Program-made: the position numbers and the translations under genes | Source of the DNA: Faecalibacterium prausnitzii | Lineage (GTDB): Bacteria; Bacillota; Clostridia; Oscillospirales; Ruminococcaceae | Direction of reading: 5' to 3' | Assembly (NCBI RefSeq): GCF_003287405.1 | Contig: NZ_PRLD01000005.1 | Coordinates: 124,001-188,000, forward strand | Length of the DNA stretch: 64,000 nt | Notes under the pieces: model-generated | Databases searched by the model: none | What the model was told of the DNA's origin: nothing | Seen by the model: only the letters and a program-made list of their open reading frames with translations | Shown here: piece by piece, positions 28,142 through 36,680 of the stretch | Numbering within the stretch: the first letter of the stretch is position 1 | How the letters are laid out: each line of letters begins with the position of its first letter

Positions 28142-28930
28142 ATGGAGAACAAAAACATAAGCAAAGCGGTCATCGGGGTGCTGGTGGTACTGGTGGTGCT
28201 GCTGGGCGGCTACATCGCAGTGTCCGGCGGCAAGTCCGCTGCCACGGCCAACGGCGCGTCCGAAGCAGCCGCGCTGCCCATGGAGACCTATCAGGCGCAG
28301 TATGTCAAGCCGGAGACCCCCATCGACCGCAGCAAAAACGTCACCCTGCCGGGCTGGGGCGGCTTTACCATCCCCGCAAAGACCAAAAAGATCACGCAGG
28401 GATTCGAGTTCCATAACCCTGCCGAGAATCTCTGGTACGAGGACTGGGTAAGCATCGACGGCACTCCGCTGGAAAAGCTGGTGGTGGACAGCGGCCAGAC
28501 CGCAGAGCTGAGCCATTACCTGCGCTTGGCGGGCATTCAGGCCGATGTGACCAAGGTGCTGGACGCCGACCCTGCGTTTTTCGACATCCAAAAAAACGAT
28601 GCCGGGGCATACACCATCGAAGCCGTCAAGGGCTATAAGGGCGAAAAGACCCTGACCGTGCAGGCCGATGACGGCAAGCAGTACACCCTTACCCTGACCG
28701 GCAAGGAGGAGTGCTACTACATCGCCTTTGGGTTGTATTTAGAGGACGGCGACGAGCTGCTGTTCCAGTCCGGCCTTGTAGCGCCCGGGTTGTATGTGCA
28801 AAAGATGGAGATGACCCGCGCCCTTGCCCCCGGCGAGTACCCGGCCTATGTGGTGTGCCAGCCCTATCTTTCGGACCGCACCACCAAGACCAACAGCGGC
28901 ATTGTAAAGCTGACACTGACCGTAGGCTGA
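28142..28930 (+). CDS. Membrane-anchored extracytoplasmic protein of unknown function
   Basis: A 262-residue protein with an N-terminal membrane segment (about 7-27, AVIGVLVVLVVLLGGYIAV) and an otherwise soluble, beta-rich outer part. The region GWGGFTIPAKTKKITQGFEF is followed near the end by GDELLFQSGLVAPGLYVQKM and LAPGEYPAYVVCQPY, a beta-sandwich-like repeat pattern. ATG 28142 follows GGGAG and GGAG sites; TTG 28112 is rejected because it lies in the terminator. First gene after the riboswitch. It could be an anchor or assembly factor for the two secreted proteins downstream; that is inference. Confidence 0.75.
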   Translation: MENKNISKAVIGVLVVLVVLLGGYIAVSGGKSAATANGASEAAALPMETYQAQYVKPETPIDRSKNVTLPGWGGFTIPAKTKKITQGFEFHNPAENLWYEDWVSIDGTPLEKLVVDSGQTAELSHYLRLAGIQADVTKVLDADPAFFDIQKNDAGAYTIEAVKGYKGEKTLTVQADDGKQYTLTLTGKEECYYIAFGLYLEDGDELLFQSGLVAPGLYVQKMEMTRALAPGEYPAYVVCQPYLSDRTTKTNSGIVKLTLTVG

Positions 28931-29070
28931 GCCCCCTTGCGGTGGGCAAAACCGGCAGTGTTGACAATAAAAAAGAACTGAATTGGGGATCAACAAACCA
29001 TATGGTGTGAAAGGAGTAGGCAGATCCAAGGCTGACCGTCAGCTGCGGGCCCCATTGCCGAATAAGGATT

Positions 29071-29733
29071 ATGAAATTGACGAAGAAAGCGGCCACCCTG
29101 CTCCTTGCAGCTTCTCTGGCGGTTTCTGTGTGCGCAATGCCGGTGTTTGCGGCTGATACTGCTCATGCTGGAGAAAATGTGTCAGGTACTACGCCTACGA
29201 ATACCACAACAACGGTAAAGTACGAGGTTACCGAAGGATATAAGTGGGCGATTCCTGCAACGATCGACTTTGGTAAAGATGCGGGTTTAAATGCAACGCG
29301 CACGGTTGACGCCAATCAGGTAAAAGATACCGGCTCCTATAAGGTTGCGGATACAAATGTTCGCGGTGAGTCTGGCAACGTTTACGTTTCTGATTGCAGA
29401 CTTAAGCCGGGCACGAAGCTGACCATTTCGATTTCTAGCACTACTACGATGTATAATGCCACTGATGGTTTTTATGTGAAAACGACCAATAAGGGTGCCA
29501 TCACCAGTAACACCGCCAAAGTGCCTTACGCAATTTATAAGGGCACAGAGGCTGACCCCGCAACGCCGACTCCGGAAAATAAACTTGATAACAGCAGCGA
29601 GATTCTGAAACTCAACGCGGGCACGGATTACGGTAAGCAGGATCTGACGTTTATCCTTTCCACTGGCGATGCTGAAATTGCCGGTGAGTATACCGGCACG
29701 GTTGCCTTTGCGGCAAAGGTTGACAACGCCTGA
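29071..29733 (+). CDS. Secreted subunit-like surface protein
   Basis: A 220-residue protein with a signal peptide ending near VFA-AD (28/29). The mature part is Thr/Ser/Asn-rich and beta-strand-like, with EGYKWAIPATIDFG near its start and AGEYTGTVAFAAKV at its end. The same opening and closing patterns occur in the N-terminal domain of the next gene's product. No LPXTG and no C-terminal membrane anchor. A terminator hairpin follows the gene, so this product is probably made in excess over the next one, as expected for a major structural subunit. Confidence 0.75.
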   Translation: MKLTKKAATLLLAASLAVSVCAMPVFAADTAHAGENVSGTTPTNTTTTVKYEVTEGYKWAIPATIDFGKDAGLNATRTVDANQVKDTGSYKVADTNVRGESGNVYVSDCRLKPGTKLTISISSTTTMYNATDGFYVKTTNKGAITSNTAKVPYAIYKGTEADPATPTPENKLDNSSEILKLNAGTDYGKQDLTFILSTGDAEIAGEYTGTVAFAAKVDNA

Positions 29734-29770
29734 CCTAACCCACCCCACCCAACCTAATAACACCTGAACC

Positions 29771-29810
29771 CAAAGGGGAGACGGGAGCTGTTCCCTCTCC
29801 CCTTTTTTGG
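29771..29810 (+). terminator. Partial terminator between the two surface protein genes
   Basis: AAAGGGGAGA and TCTCCCCTTT form a 10-bp stem with a T6 run. It stands between two genes that otherwise look like one unit and would lower expression of the second. Confidence 0.8.
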
Positions 29811-29854
29811 GCTTTGCGGCAAAAAGCAGCCACCCCACACAAGGAGGATACACC

Positions 29855-32800
29855 ATGAAACATTGTGCAAAAAAACTGCTGGGCCTTGCGTTTGCGCTGG
29901 CTCTGTGCCTTGCAGTGGGTGGAACGGCGCTTGCCCAAACGCCGGAATTTGCCGATGTGCCCGCCGCCCTGCCGGAGCAGGAAATGCTGGACTACGAGCC
30001 GAATGTTACCGCCGAACCGGGCATGAACACCGCCGGCAGCATTGAGACTGACGGCTATACCGTGACCATCCCCACCACTGTGACGGTGGATAGCGAGGAT
30101 AATACGACGAGTACGCTGATGGTTACGGCAGACGTGCGGCAGATGCGCACCCTGACAATCACCCTTGACTCTAAGAACAACTGGCAGTTACGGCACGAGA
30201 GCGGGCAGGTGCAGGCAGGGTATAGCCTGACGGCAGACCCGGCCATCGGTTCTTCGTACAGCGGGAAAAATATGTGGATGTATAACGAAGTTGGAACTGA
30301 CCGTAAAACAAAAAAGCCGGAGCTTCATTTGATTGTAGCACAGAAGGCTAAGGACGATTTTGACATAAATTGGAAGGACAGCTTTAACGTCCCTCTGACT
30401 GTTCAGGTGACAAACCCCAGCCAAGCTACCATGAGCGGCACTTACTCCGATACAGTAAGCTTTGAGTTTGCCATTACTCATAAATCATGCATTACTTATT
30501 TCATCAACGTCTACGAACAGGAGCTGCAGCTTACAGCCGATGGGAAGAGCGTTGAAGCCGTGGATATGGTGAATGCGGACGGAACAGTGAAACCCGGTGC
30601 TAAACCGGTGCACACCGAGATTTTGGAATATCCCACTGGAAATGACAAAGAATATCCGTGGAGCTATAGCGGTGACGAAGCAGATGCTGCTCTTCGCTGG
30701 GAAAAAGCGACAGCGACCATGAACACACACCAAGATGCCAGCGGTATGACGGATAACAAGGTGGATGCAAACAATAACGTTACCATCAACCTGAACCGGA
30801 AGTACAAGTGGTACTGGCTGGATGTGAACGGCGCTACAGATTACAATGGTGAATACGCCAGCGGCAACCAAGGCGGGAGAATCAGCGGCCATGTGAATAT
30901 GCAGGTATCCGTAGATGGACAGGATTGGACGGACTGGTTCTGGCAGGGTGACGGCGATGACTATTGGGGGCGGTTTCCCTATGGCATCCACTTTAAGCTG
31001 GGTTTGCACCATGTCAAAAACGGCTATTTCTATGATGAAGAGACCCCCGGCAAAAATGTTAGAATTTGTGCAAACAAAACTCTGACAGTCACCCAAACTA
31101 AGGAAGAAAGCAACGATAACCTGACGACCTACCGTGTGTATACGGGTGAACTGACCGGTACGCCAACGGACACGGATGGTTACGGCAATGTCCGCTACTG
31201 CTACATTCCCTGCTATAAAAAGGGCATTACCTATATGGTCAACGACGGTATAGGCGGCAAGGAAGATGTAAATGAGGATAACCCGGCGCGCACGAACGTG
31301 CTGTATGAGGAAACCGGCACGCTGGAAAAACCGGAGGACTTGGGAATTACCGCCCCCGCCGGCAAGTCGTTTGCCGGGTGGAGCACAAAATCCACCTATA
31401 CCAAGGGAGACAAGCTTTATCAACCGGGCGCTAAGGTTAGCGATGTCGTATGGGACACCTACACCGCCGCCGAAATGGCTGCAAGGCCGCAGAGCGATGA
31501 GCAAAAACGTGTGCTTTACGCCATTTGGGGCTATAACATCACCGTGCAGTTTGAGGACGAAACGGGCTACACGGCAGATGGTACGAAAGACCCTGTTCTT
31601 GGCAGCTCGATGACTGGATATTCCTTCACGCTCAAAGGTCAAGCGGTGGAAGAGGGCAAGGAATGGACGCTGGATTTGACAAATCCTGAGGTGATGACGG
31701 CAATTACCGCTGCAACCAACGCCGCAAGAGACGCCACGCTGATTGAGAATGCAACGGATAATGAAACCGCAATAGGGGAAGAACTTGAAAGAAAGATTTG
31801 GAAGATAGGCAACTACATAGAAGAGGGTCATAATTTTAACTACACGAAGGAATGCACGATCAGCGCAGAGGACTTGAAAAAGCCCAACCCCACGTTGATG
31901 ATCCAGCGCAGACGGTATTTGCTGTCGGTGATCAGCGCGGAAGCTACTACGAGTTATGTCTACGGAATTGCAAAAAATCCTAATGACCAGAAATATGGCA
32001 CGTTTACTGTTACAGTAAATAATGATGAAAAAGCATCCAACACATCGTTTTATCAATGCGGTCTGAACTATGGTGCAGGGTATGAGATAAAAGATGTTAA
32101 AGCTGAACCGGACTACGAAGATCAGGGATATTTGATTTTCAAACTTTCGCTAACAGAAGGAACGGCGCCGACTACGGGGGTTGTTTTTAAGTATATGACG
32201 CAGTCCTATTCTGGATTTATGACGGCAAAGGATGACAAACTCCACTATTACACGCCAAGCGATCAGAATCCAGAGCCTGTTTACAACGGTGACTCCGTCC
32301 GAGTGGCGTTTTCTAAAAAAAGTAGCTCCACCCCCGGCTCCACCACCCCTATGCCCGGCCCGAGCTTAGCCCCGGGGCTGAGCAGCCCCGCACCGTCCGT
32401 CGGCCTTGCCCTGCACTATCACGCGAACTTTGAGCCGGACGATGCCCTTGAGGAAACGGTAAAGACTGTGTACTGCCGCAGCGCTGCGGACGTAACGGTG
32501 CACCCTTGTATGTTCAAGCGGGCGGGCTATGCTTTTGCGGGCTGGAACACGGAAGAGGACGGCACAGGTACATGGTACTGGGTAAACGGCGTGCCCGTGA
32601 CCGACTGGCGGGATGGCGACACGGTAGACCTTTACGCCCAGTGGAAAAAGACCGCCGCCCAACGCCCTGTGGCAGACCCTGACCCCGTTGAGCCTATAGA
32701 CCCGGTCGAGCCTGCAGAACCCTTTGACCCCGATGTCCCGCCGGCAGAGCTGGACGAGTTGTTTGGCGTAGACCCGGACGCCGCCTTTGATGCAGACCCC

Positions 32801-32878
32801 GACCCGCTGCCGGAGGAACTGGACGATGTCTTTAGCGTAGACCCCGGCGGGGACGCGGACATCCTGCTGACGCGCTGA
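29855..32878 (+). CDS. Large secreted adhesin-like protein with InlB-type repeats
   Basis: A 1007-residue protein with a signal peptide (cleavage near ALA-QT, residue 29). Residues about 50-220 form a domain similar in outline to the preceding 220-residue protein, from DGYTVTIPTTVTV to MSGTYSDTVSFEFAI. Two InlB B-repeat-like (Listeria-Bacteroides) modules are visible: FAGWSTKSTYTKGDKLY with LYAIWG, and FAGWNTEEDGTGTWYW with DLYAQWKK. The tail is Pro/Asp/Glu-rich with two similar units, ELDELFGVDPDA and ELDDVFSVDPGG. No LPXTG or C-terminal membrane helix. ATG 29855 follows AAGGAGG. The middle of the gene is AT-richer than its surroundings, suggesting transfer. Likely the tip or binding component of a surface structure. 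Confidence 0.82.
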   Translation: MKHCAKKLLGLAFALALCLAVGGTALAQTPEFADVPAALPEQEMLDYEPNVTAEPGMNTAGSIETDGYTVTIPTTVTVDSEDNTTSTLMVTADVRQMRTLTITLDSKNNWQLRHESGQVQAGYSLTADPAIGSSYSGKNMWMYNEVGTDRKTKKPELHLIVAQKAKDDFDINWKDSFNVPLTVQVTNPSQATMSGTYSDTVSFEFAITHKSCITYFINVYEQELQLTADGKSVEAVDMVNADGTVKPGAKPVHTEILEYPTGNDKEYPWSYSGDEADAALRWEKATATMNTHQDASGMTDNKVDANNNVTINLNRKYKWYWLDVNGATDYNGEYASGNQGGRISGHVNMQVSVDGQDWTDWFWQGDGDDYWGRFPYGIHFKLGLHHVKNGYFYDEETPGKNVRICANKTLTVTQTKEESNDNLTTYRVYTGELTGTPTDTDGYGNVRYCYIPCYKKGITYMVNDGIGGKEDVNEDNPARTNVLYEETGTLEKPEDLGITAPAGKSFAGWSTKSTYTKGDKLYQPGAKVSDVVWDTYTAAEMAARPQSDEQKRVLYAIWGYNITVQFEDETGYTADGTKDPVLGSSMTGYSFTLKGQAVEEGKEWTLDLTNPEVMTAITAATNAARDATLIENATDNETAIGEELERKIWKIGNYIEEGHNFNYTKECTISAEDLKKPNPTLMIQRRRYLLSVISAEATTSYVYGIAKNPNDQKYGTFTVTVNNDEKASNTSFYQCGLNYGAGYEIKDVKAEPDYEDQGYLIFKLSLTEGTAPTTGVVFKYMTQSYSGFMTAKDDKLHYYTPSDQNPEPVYNGDSVRVAFSKKSSSTPGSTTPMPGPSLAPGLSSPAPSVGLALHYHANFEPDDALEETVKTVYCRSAADVTVHPCMFKRAGYAFAGWNTEEDGTGTWYWVNGVPVTDWRDGDTVDLYAQWKKTAAQRPVADPDPVEPIDPVEPAEPFDPDVPPAELDELFGVDPDAAFDADPDPLPEELDDVFSVDPGGDADILLTR

Positions 32879-32885
32879 CAAAACA

Positions 32886-32932
32886 AAAAGGTGAAGTGAT
32901 CTTTTGGTCACTTCACCTTTTTTGTTTGCACG
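32886..32932. terminator. Bidirectional terminator
   Basis: AAAAAGGTGAAGTGA and TCACTTCACCTTTTTT form a 15-bp perfect stem between the adhesin gene and the convergent RpiR gene. Confidence 0.93.
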
Positions 32933-32951
32933 TTTTGCCGGAGACAACCGC

Positions 32952-33797
32952 TCAGAGCAGCTTTACAGCCAGCGCTTCGGTGGTGCGCTCCTGCGCTTCG
33001 GTGCTGCCGGGTTTGTCGTCCAGAATGTACCGCAGTACCAGCACCTCGGCCACATACAGCACCGCTACCTTGATGGGAATGCTGCCGGAGTCCAGCGGGC
33101 TTTCCTGTGCGCCGCACAGCAGCACAAGGTCTGCCAGCTTTGCGCCGGGGGAGTCCTCGTAGTGGGTGATCAGGATGACCTTTGCCCCGTTGGCCTTGGC
33201 GGTGCGCAGGGTCTCTATCAGGTCGCGGGTAGCGCCGGAGTAGGAGACGAACAGCACCACGTCCTGCTCGGTCATCAGGCTGGCAGCCATTACCTGCATA
33301 TGGCTGTCGGCAACGGCGCGGAACTTGTTGGTGATGCAGGCAAACCGGGCGCAGATCTCGTTGGCGGCTGCCATGCTGCCGCCCTGTCCCATGCAGAACA
33401 CCTGCCGGGCGCTATGCAGCAGCGCCACGGCCTGCTCCACCGCCTGCGGCGAAAGAGCGTTCTGGGTGCCGTTGATGGCGGTCATGAACAGCGCCGAAGC
33501 GTGCTCGCACAAAGTGGCGGTGTCGGCGTCCGGGGCGGGCTCCTGCTGGTTCACCAGCACGCCGGTGGCGTTGGCCTGTGCCAGCGCAATGCGCATTTCA
33601 TGGTAGCCCTCAAAGCCCAGCGCCCGGCAGAACCGGAACACCGTGGCCTCGGCCACCTGACACTCTCTGGCCAGCGACGATATGGACAGATACTGTGCCT
33701 CCGCAGCGTGCTGCACCAGATAGTCCGCCACCGTGCGGCCGGATCTTGTCAGGTCGCCCTGATGCTGCTGCAGCAGCTCCCAAAAATTAGTAGACAT
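32952..33797 (-). CDS. RpiR/MurR-family regulator, probable sialic acid regulator
   Basis: A 281-residue repressor with an N-terminal RpiR helix-turn-helix (about 1-77; ISSLARECQVAEATVFRFCR) and a C-terminal SIS sugar-phosphate-binding domain (VFCMGQGGSMAAANEI, VLFVSYSGATRDLIE). It faces the nan cluster across a region with three TGAAA-N5-TTTCA palindromes. RpiR proteins with SIS domains often sense phosphorylated amino sugars; here ManNAc-6-P or GlcNAc-6-P is likely. No other regulator is present in the cluster. Confidence 0.9.
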   Translation of the reverse strand: MSTNFWELLQQHQGDLTRSGRTVADYLVQHAAEAQYLSISSLARECQVAEATVFRFCRALGFEGYHEMRIALAQANATGVLVNQQEPAPDADTATLCEHASALFMTAINGTQNALSPQAVEQAVALLHSARQVFCMGQGGSMAAANEICARFACITNKFRAVADSHMQVMAASLMTEQDVVLFVSYSGATRDLIETLRTAKANGAKVILITHYEDSPGAKLADLVLLCGAQESPLDSGSIPIKVAVLYVAEVLVLRYILDDKPGSTEAQERTTEALAVKLL

Positions 33798-33866
33798 TCT
33801 TCCTTCTCCTCACTCGGCTGCCGGCAGTGCACCGGTGCCGTTTTGGTGATTACCTTCTTATATAAA

Positions 33867-33895
33867 AGTATAAGAGAAACCGCGCCGCTGTGCAA
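33867..33895 (-). promoter_or_regulatory. Promoter of the RpiR-family gene
   Basis: Minus strand TTGCAC (33895-33890), 17-bp spacer, TATACT (33872-33867). Confidence 0.65.
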
Positions 33896-33971
33896 GAGGC
33901 GTAATGACCACATTTTGCCCGCCGGTTCTGTGCAGAGGGCACAGTTTTGGCAGAAAAAACGCTTCAAATTG

Positions 33972-33986
33972 TGAAAATGATTTTCA
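33972..33986. promoter_or_regulatory. RpiR operator candidate 1
   Basis: TGAAAATGATTTTCA, a 15-bp palindrome of the form TGAAA-N5-TTTCA. Confidence 0.65.
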
Positions 33987-34003
33987 TTTTTACAATTTGG
34001 GCT

Positions 34004-34020
34004 CTGAAAGTTGTTTTCAG
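34004..34020. promoter_or_regulatory. RpiR operator candidate 2
   Basis: CTGAAAGTTGTTTTCAG, again TGAAA-N5-TTTCA, centred 33 bp (about three helical turns) from candidate 1. Confidence 0.6.
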
Positions 34021-34155
34021 TATAACAGCGGGAAGTGTACCGTTTTGTAACTATTTTGACAAGTGAAGTGTGCAAAATTATTGTGTTTTTTCTGATATCC
34101 CACAATTTTGTGCAGGCTGCTGGGTTTAAAAATGAAAATTTATGAAAAGAATGAA

Positions 34156-34184
34156 TGGACAAAATGAAAATAATTTTCTATAAT
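34156..34184 (+). promoter_or_regulatory. Promoter of the nan cluster with embedded operator
   Basis: TGGACA (34156-34161), 17-bp spacer, TATAAT (34179-34184). The spacer contains the third palindrome TGAAAATAATTTTCT (34165-34179), so a bound repressor would cover the promoter. Confidence 0.78.
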
Positions 34185-34282
34185 TAGGCTACAAACAACG
34201 GCTGCGGACACGAGCAGCCGCTACGAGCAAAACGGAGTACGATCCCTGATGGGTCGAAGAAGATGAACAAGGAGAATCTACC

Positions 34283-35638
34283 ATGAAAAACTGCATTTCC
34301 CGCCGTTCGTTCCTGAAGGCTGCCGGTATTCTGGGCGCTGCCGGTGCACTGGCCGCCTGCGGCGGTTCCGCCTCCAGCAGCACTGCTGCTTCCTCCACCG
34401 CTTCCTCTGCTGCTGCAAGTGCAGCCAGCACCGGCGCAAGCATCAAGCTGTGGACATACCCCATCGGCGGCTGGGGCAATGACGATACCGTCCAGAACCT
34501 GATCTCCAGCTTCAACGCAAAGTACCCCGACATCAAGGTGACCGTGGAGTACCTGGACTACACCAACGGCGACGATCAGGTGAACACCGCCATCGAGGGC
34601 GGCAGCGCACCCGATCTGGTCATGGAAGGCCCCGAGCGTCTGGTGGCCAACTGGGGTGCCAAGGGCGTTATGGCTCCGCTGAACGATCTGTGGACCGATG
34701 ACGCCAAGAAGGACATCTACGCTTCTGTGGAGTCTGCCTGCCACAACGAAAAGGGCGACTACTACGAGTACCCCCTGTGCATGACCGCACACTGCATGGC
34801 CGTGAACATGACCAAGGTCAAGGAAGTGGGCGCTGACCAGTACATCGACACCGACAAGCACACCTGGAGCACCGACGGCTTCCTCAAGACTGTGGACGCA
34901 CTGTACAAGGGCGGCTACGAGAACGTGGCAGCCATCTACTGCAGCGGTCAGGGCGGCGATCAGGGCACCCGCGCCATCATCAATAATATGTACGGCGGCA
35001 CCTTTACCGATGCAGCCCACACCAAGTACACCGCCGACTCTGCCGAGAACATCAAGGCCATTCAGGCTCTGTACGATGCAAAGGGCGTCAACTTTGATCC
35101 CTCTATCAACGGCGGCGAGGAGATCACCCTGTTCCGCAACGGCACCCTGCAGATGGCTTTCTGCTGGAACATTGCACAGCAGCTGAACGCTGACACCGCT
35201 GCCGCAGGCCAGACCATCAGCGGCGACGAGATCTTCCCCATGGCATTCCCCACCGAAAGTGGCGACCCGAAGCTGTGCGGCGGCATCTGGGGCTTCGGCA
35301 TCTTTGATAACGGCGATGAGGCCAAGATCAAGGCTGCAAAGACCTTTATCGAGTTCATTGCTGCCGACCCCGCTCAGGTCAAGGACAGCGTGCTGGCTTC
35401 CACCTACTTCCCCGTCCGCACCAGCGTGGGCGACATCTACGCCGGCAACGAGGTCATGAGCGAGTACAGCAAGTTCATGGGCTATCTGGGCGACTACTAC
35501 CAGATCACCCCGGGCTGGACCACTGCCCGCACCGAGTGGTGGAATATGCTGCAGCGCGTGGGCTCCGGCGAAGCCGTCGAGACTGCCGTCAAGACCTTTG
35601 TGGACAACGCAAACGCAGCCGCTGCTGCCGAGGCATAA
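34283..35638 (+). CDS. ABC transporter solute-binding lipoprotein, probable sialic acid uptake
   Basis: A 451-residue family 1 (CUT1-type) binding protein. The N-terminus has a twin-arginine-like RRSFLK and a lipobox LAAC, so the mature protein is a lipoprotein anchored at Cys26; a Ser/Ala-rich linker follows. The body contains IKLWTYPIGGWGNDDTVQNL and PDIKVTVEYLDY, typical of sugar-binding proteins. AAGGAG precedes the ATG. Substrate is inferred from the nan genes downstream, with a common promoter. Confidence 0.87.
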   Translation: MKNCISRRSFLKAAGILGAAGALAACGGSASSSTAASSTASSAAASAASTGASIKLWTYPIGGWGNDDTVQNLISSFNAKYPDIKVTVEYLDYTNGDDQVNTAIEGGSAPDLVMEGPERLVANWGAKGVMAPLNDLWTDDAKKDIYASVESACHNEKGDYYEYPLCMTAHCMAVNMTKVKEVGADQYIDTDKHTWSTDGFLKTVDALYKGGYENVAAIYCSGQGGDQGTRAIINNMYGGTFTDAAHTKYTADSAENIKAIQALYDAKGVNFDPSINGGEEITLFRNGTLQMAFCWNIAQQLNADTAAAGQTISGDEIFPMAFPTESGDPKLCGGIWGFGIFDNGDEAKIKAAKTFIEFIAADPAQVKDSVLASTYFPVRTSVGDIYAGNEVMSEYSKFMGYLGDYYQITPGWTTARTEWWNMLQRVGSGEAVETAVKTFVDNANAAAAAEA

Positions 35639-35742
35639 GCGCTACTTTTTCTGAACTGCATCACAGCTGAACCGCAAGGCCCCTTCCTCCGGGTGAGGGA
35701 GGGGTCTTTTTACGGAAAAAACACTCTCAAACGAAAGGTCTG

Positions 35743-36666
35743 GTGATCCTCTTGGCTGCAAAGACGGCAATGAAAGAGCCCAAACGCAGCAGTGCGCTGG
35801 TACGGCGCGAAACCTTCGCCTCCTACTGCTTCCTGCTGCCCAGCCTGATCTTCTTTCTGGGCTTCGTCATCTACCCCATGATCCTCTGCGTGGTGACTAG
35901 TTTCTTTGACTCCACCATGAACCGCGCGGATATCTTTGTGGGTCTGGCAAACTACAAGACCCTGTTTGCCGATCCCATCTTCCTTGGCGCATTAAAGAAC
36001 ACCTTTGTCATCGTCATCGTGTCGGTGCCCATCACCTGCATCTTCTCGTTGTGGGTGTCCTCCGCCATCGTGGACCTGCCGGAGTGGGCGACAAGCCTTT
36101 TCCGCTGCGTGTTCTACCTGCCCGTGGTCACCGGCTCGGTCGCTGTTACCGTGGTGTGGAAGTGGATGTACAACAACTACTACGGCATCTTCAACTATCT
36201 GGGCAAGAGCCTTGGCATTCTGGATAAGAACATCAACTGGCTGGGTGACGAGCGGTTTGCACTGGGCTGTATCATCCTGATCTTGCTCACCACCTCCGTA
36301 GGTCAGCCCATCGTGCTGTATGTTTCGGCACTGGGCAACGTGGATCAGTCCATTGTGGAAGCTGCCGAGGTGGACGGCGCTACCGACCTCCAGTGCTTCT
36401 GGAAGATCAAGTGGCCGGCCATTATGCCCACCACTCTGTACATTCTGGTCATCACCACCATCAACTCCTTCCAGTGCTTTGCACTGATCCAGCTGCTGAC
36501 CTCCGGCGGCCCCAACCACAAGACCGATACCATTATGTACTACATCTACTACACCGCCTTCAAGCAGTACAAGTACGGCTACGGCAACGCCATGGGCGTG
36601 GTGCTGGCGGTGATCATCGCCATTCTGTCTGCTGTCCAGTTCAAGCTGGGCAACAAGGATAATTAA
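35743..36666 (+). CDS. Carbohydrate ABC transporter permease 1
   Basis: A 307-residue MalF/UgpA-type permease with six membrane segments. The EAA loop that contacts the ATPase reads EAAEVDGATDLQCFWKIKWP. The start is uncertain: GTG 35743 lies close after AAAGG, while ATG 35770 would shorten it by nine residues. It follows the binding protein after a 104-base gap with a hairpin-like stretch (CCCCTTCCTCC/GGAGGGG) that may lower downstream expression. Confidence 0.88.
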   Translation: MILLAAKTAMKEPKRSSALVRRETFASYCFLLPSLIFFLGFVIYPMILCVVTSFFDSTMNRADIFVGLANYKTLFADPIFLGALKNTFVIVIVSVPITCIFSLWVSSAIVDLPEWATSLFRCVFYLPVVTGSVAVTVVWKWMYNNYYGIFNYLGKSLGILDKNINWLGDERFALGCIILILLTTSVGQPIVLYVSALGNVDQSIVEAAEVDGATDLQCFWKIKWPAIMPTTLYILVITTINSFQCFALIQLLTSGGPNHKTDTIMYYIYYTAFKQYKYGYGNAMGVVLAVIIAILSAVQFKLGNKDN

Positions 36667-36680
36667 GGAGGTGCGGAACA

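Larger units (their letters stand above)
33798..34282. other. Divergent regulatory region rpiR-type gene / nan cluster
   Basis: A 485-bp AT-rich interval without genes. It holds the regulator's promoter (33867-33895), the nan promoter (34156-34184) and three similar palindromes. An imperfect inverted repeat, with GTGCAAAATTATTGTG facing CACAATTTTGTGCA, lies near 34069-34124. Confidence 0.7.

Noticed and set aside
33798-34282. Additional riboswitch before the nan cluster
   Set aside because: The palindromes fit protein operators, and no known aptamer core was recognised.
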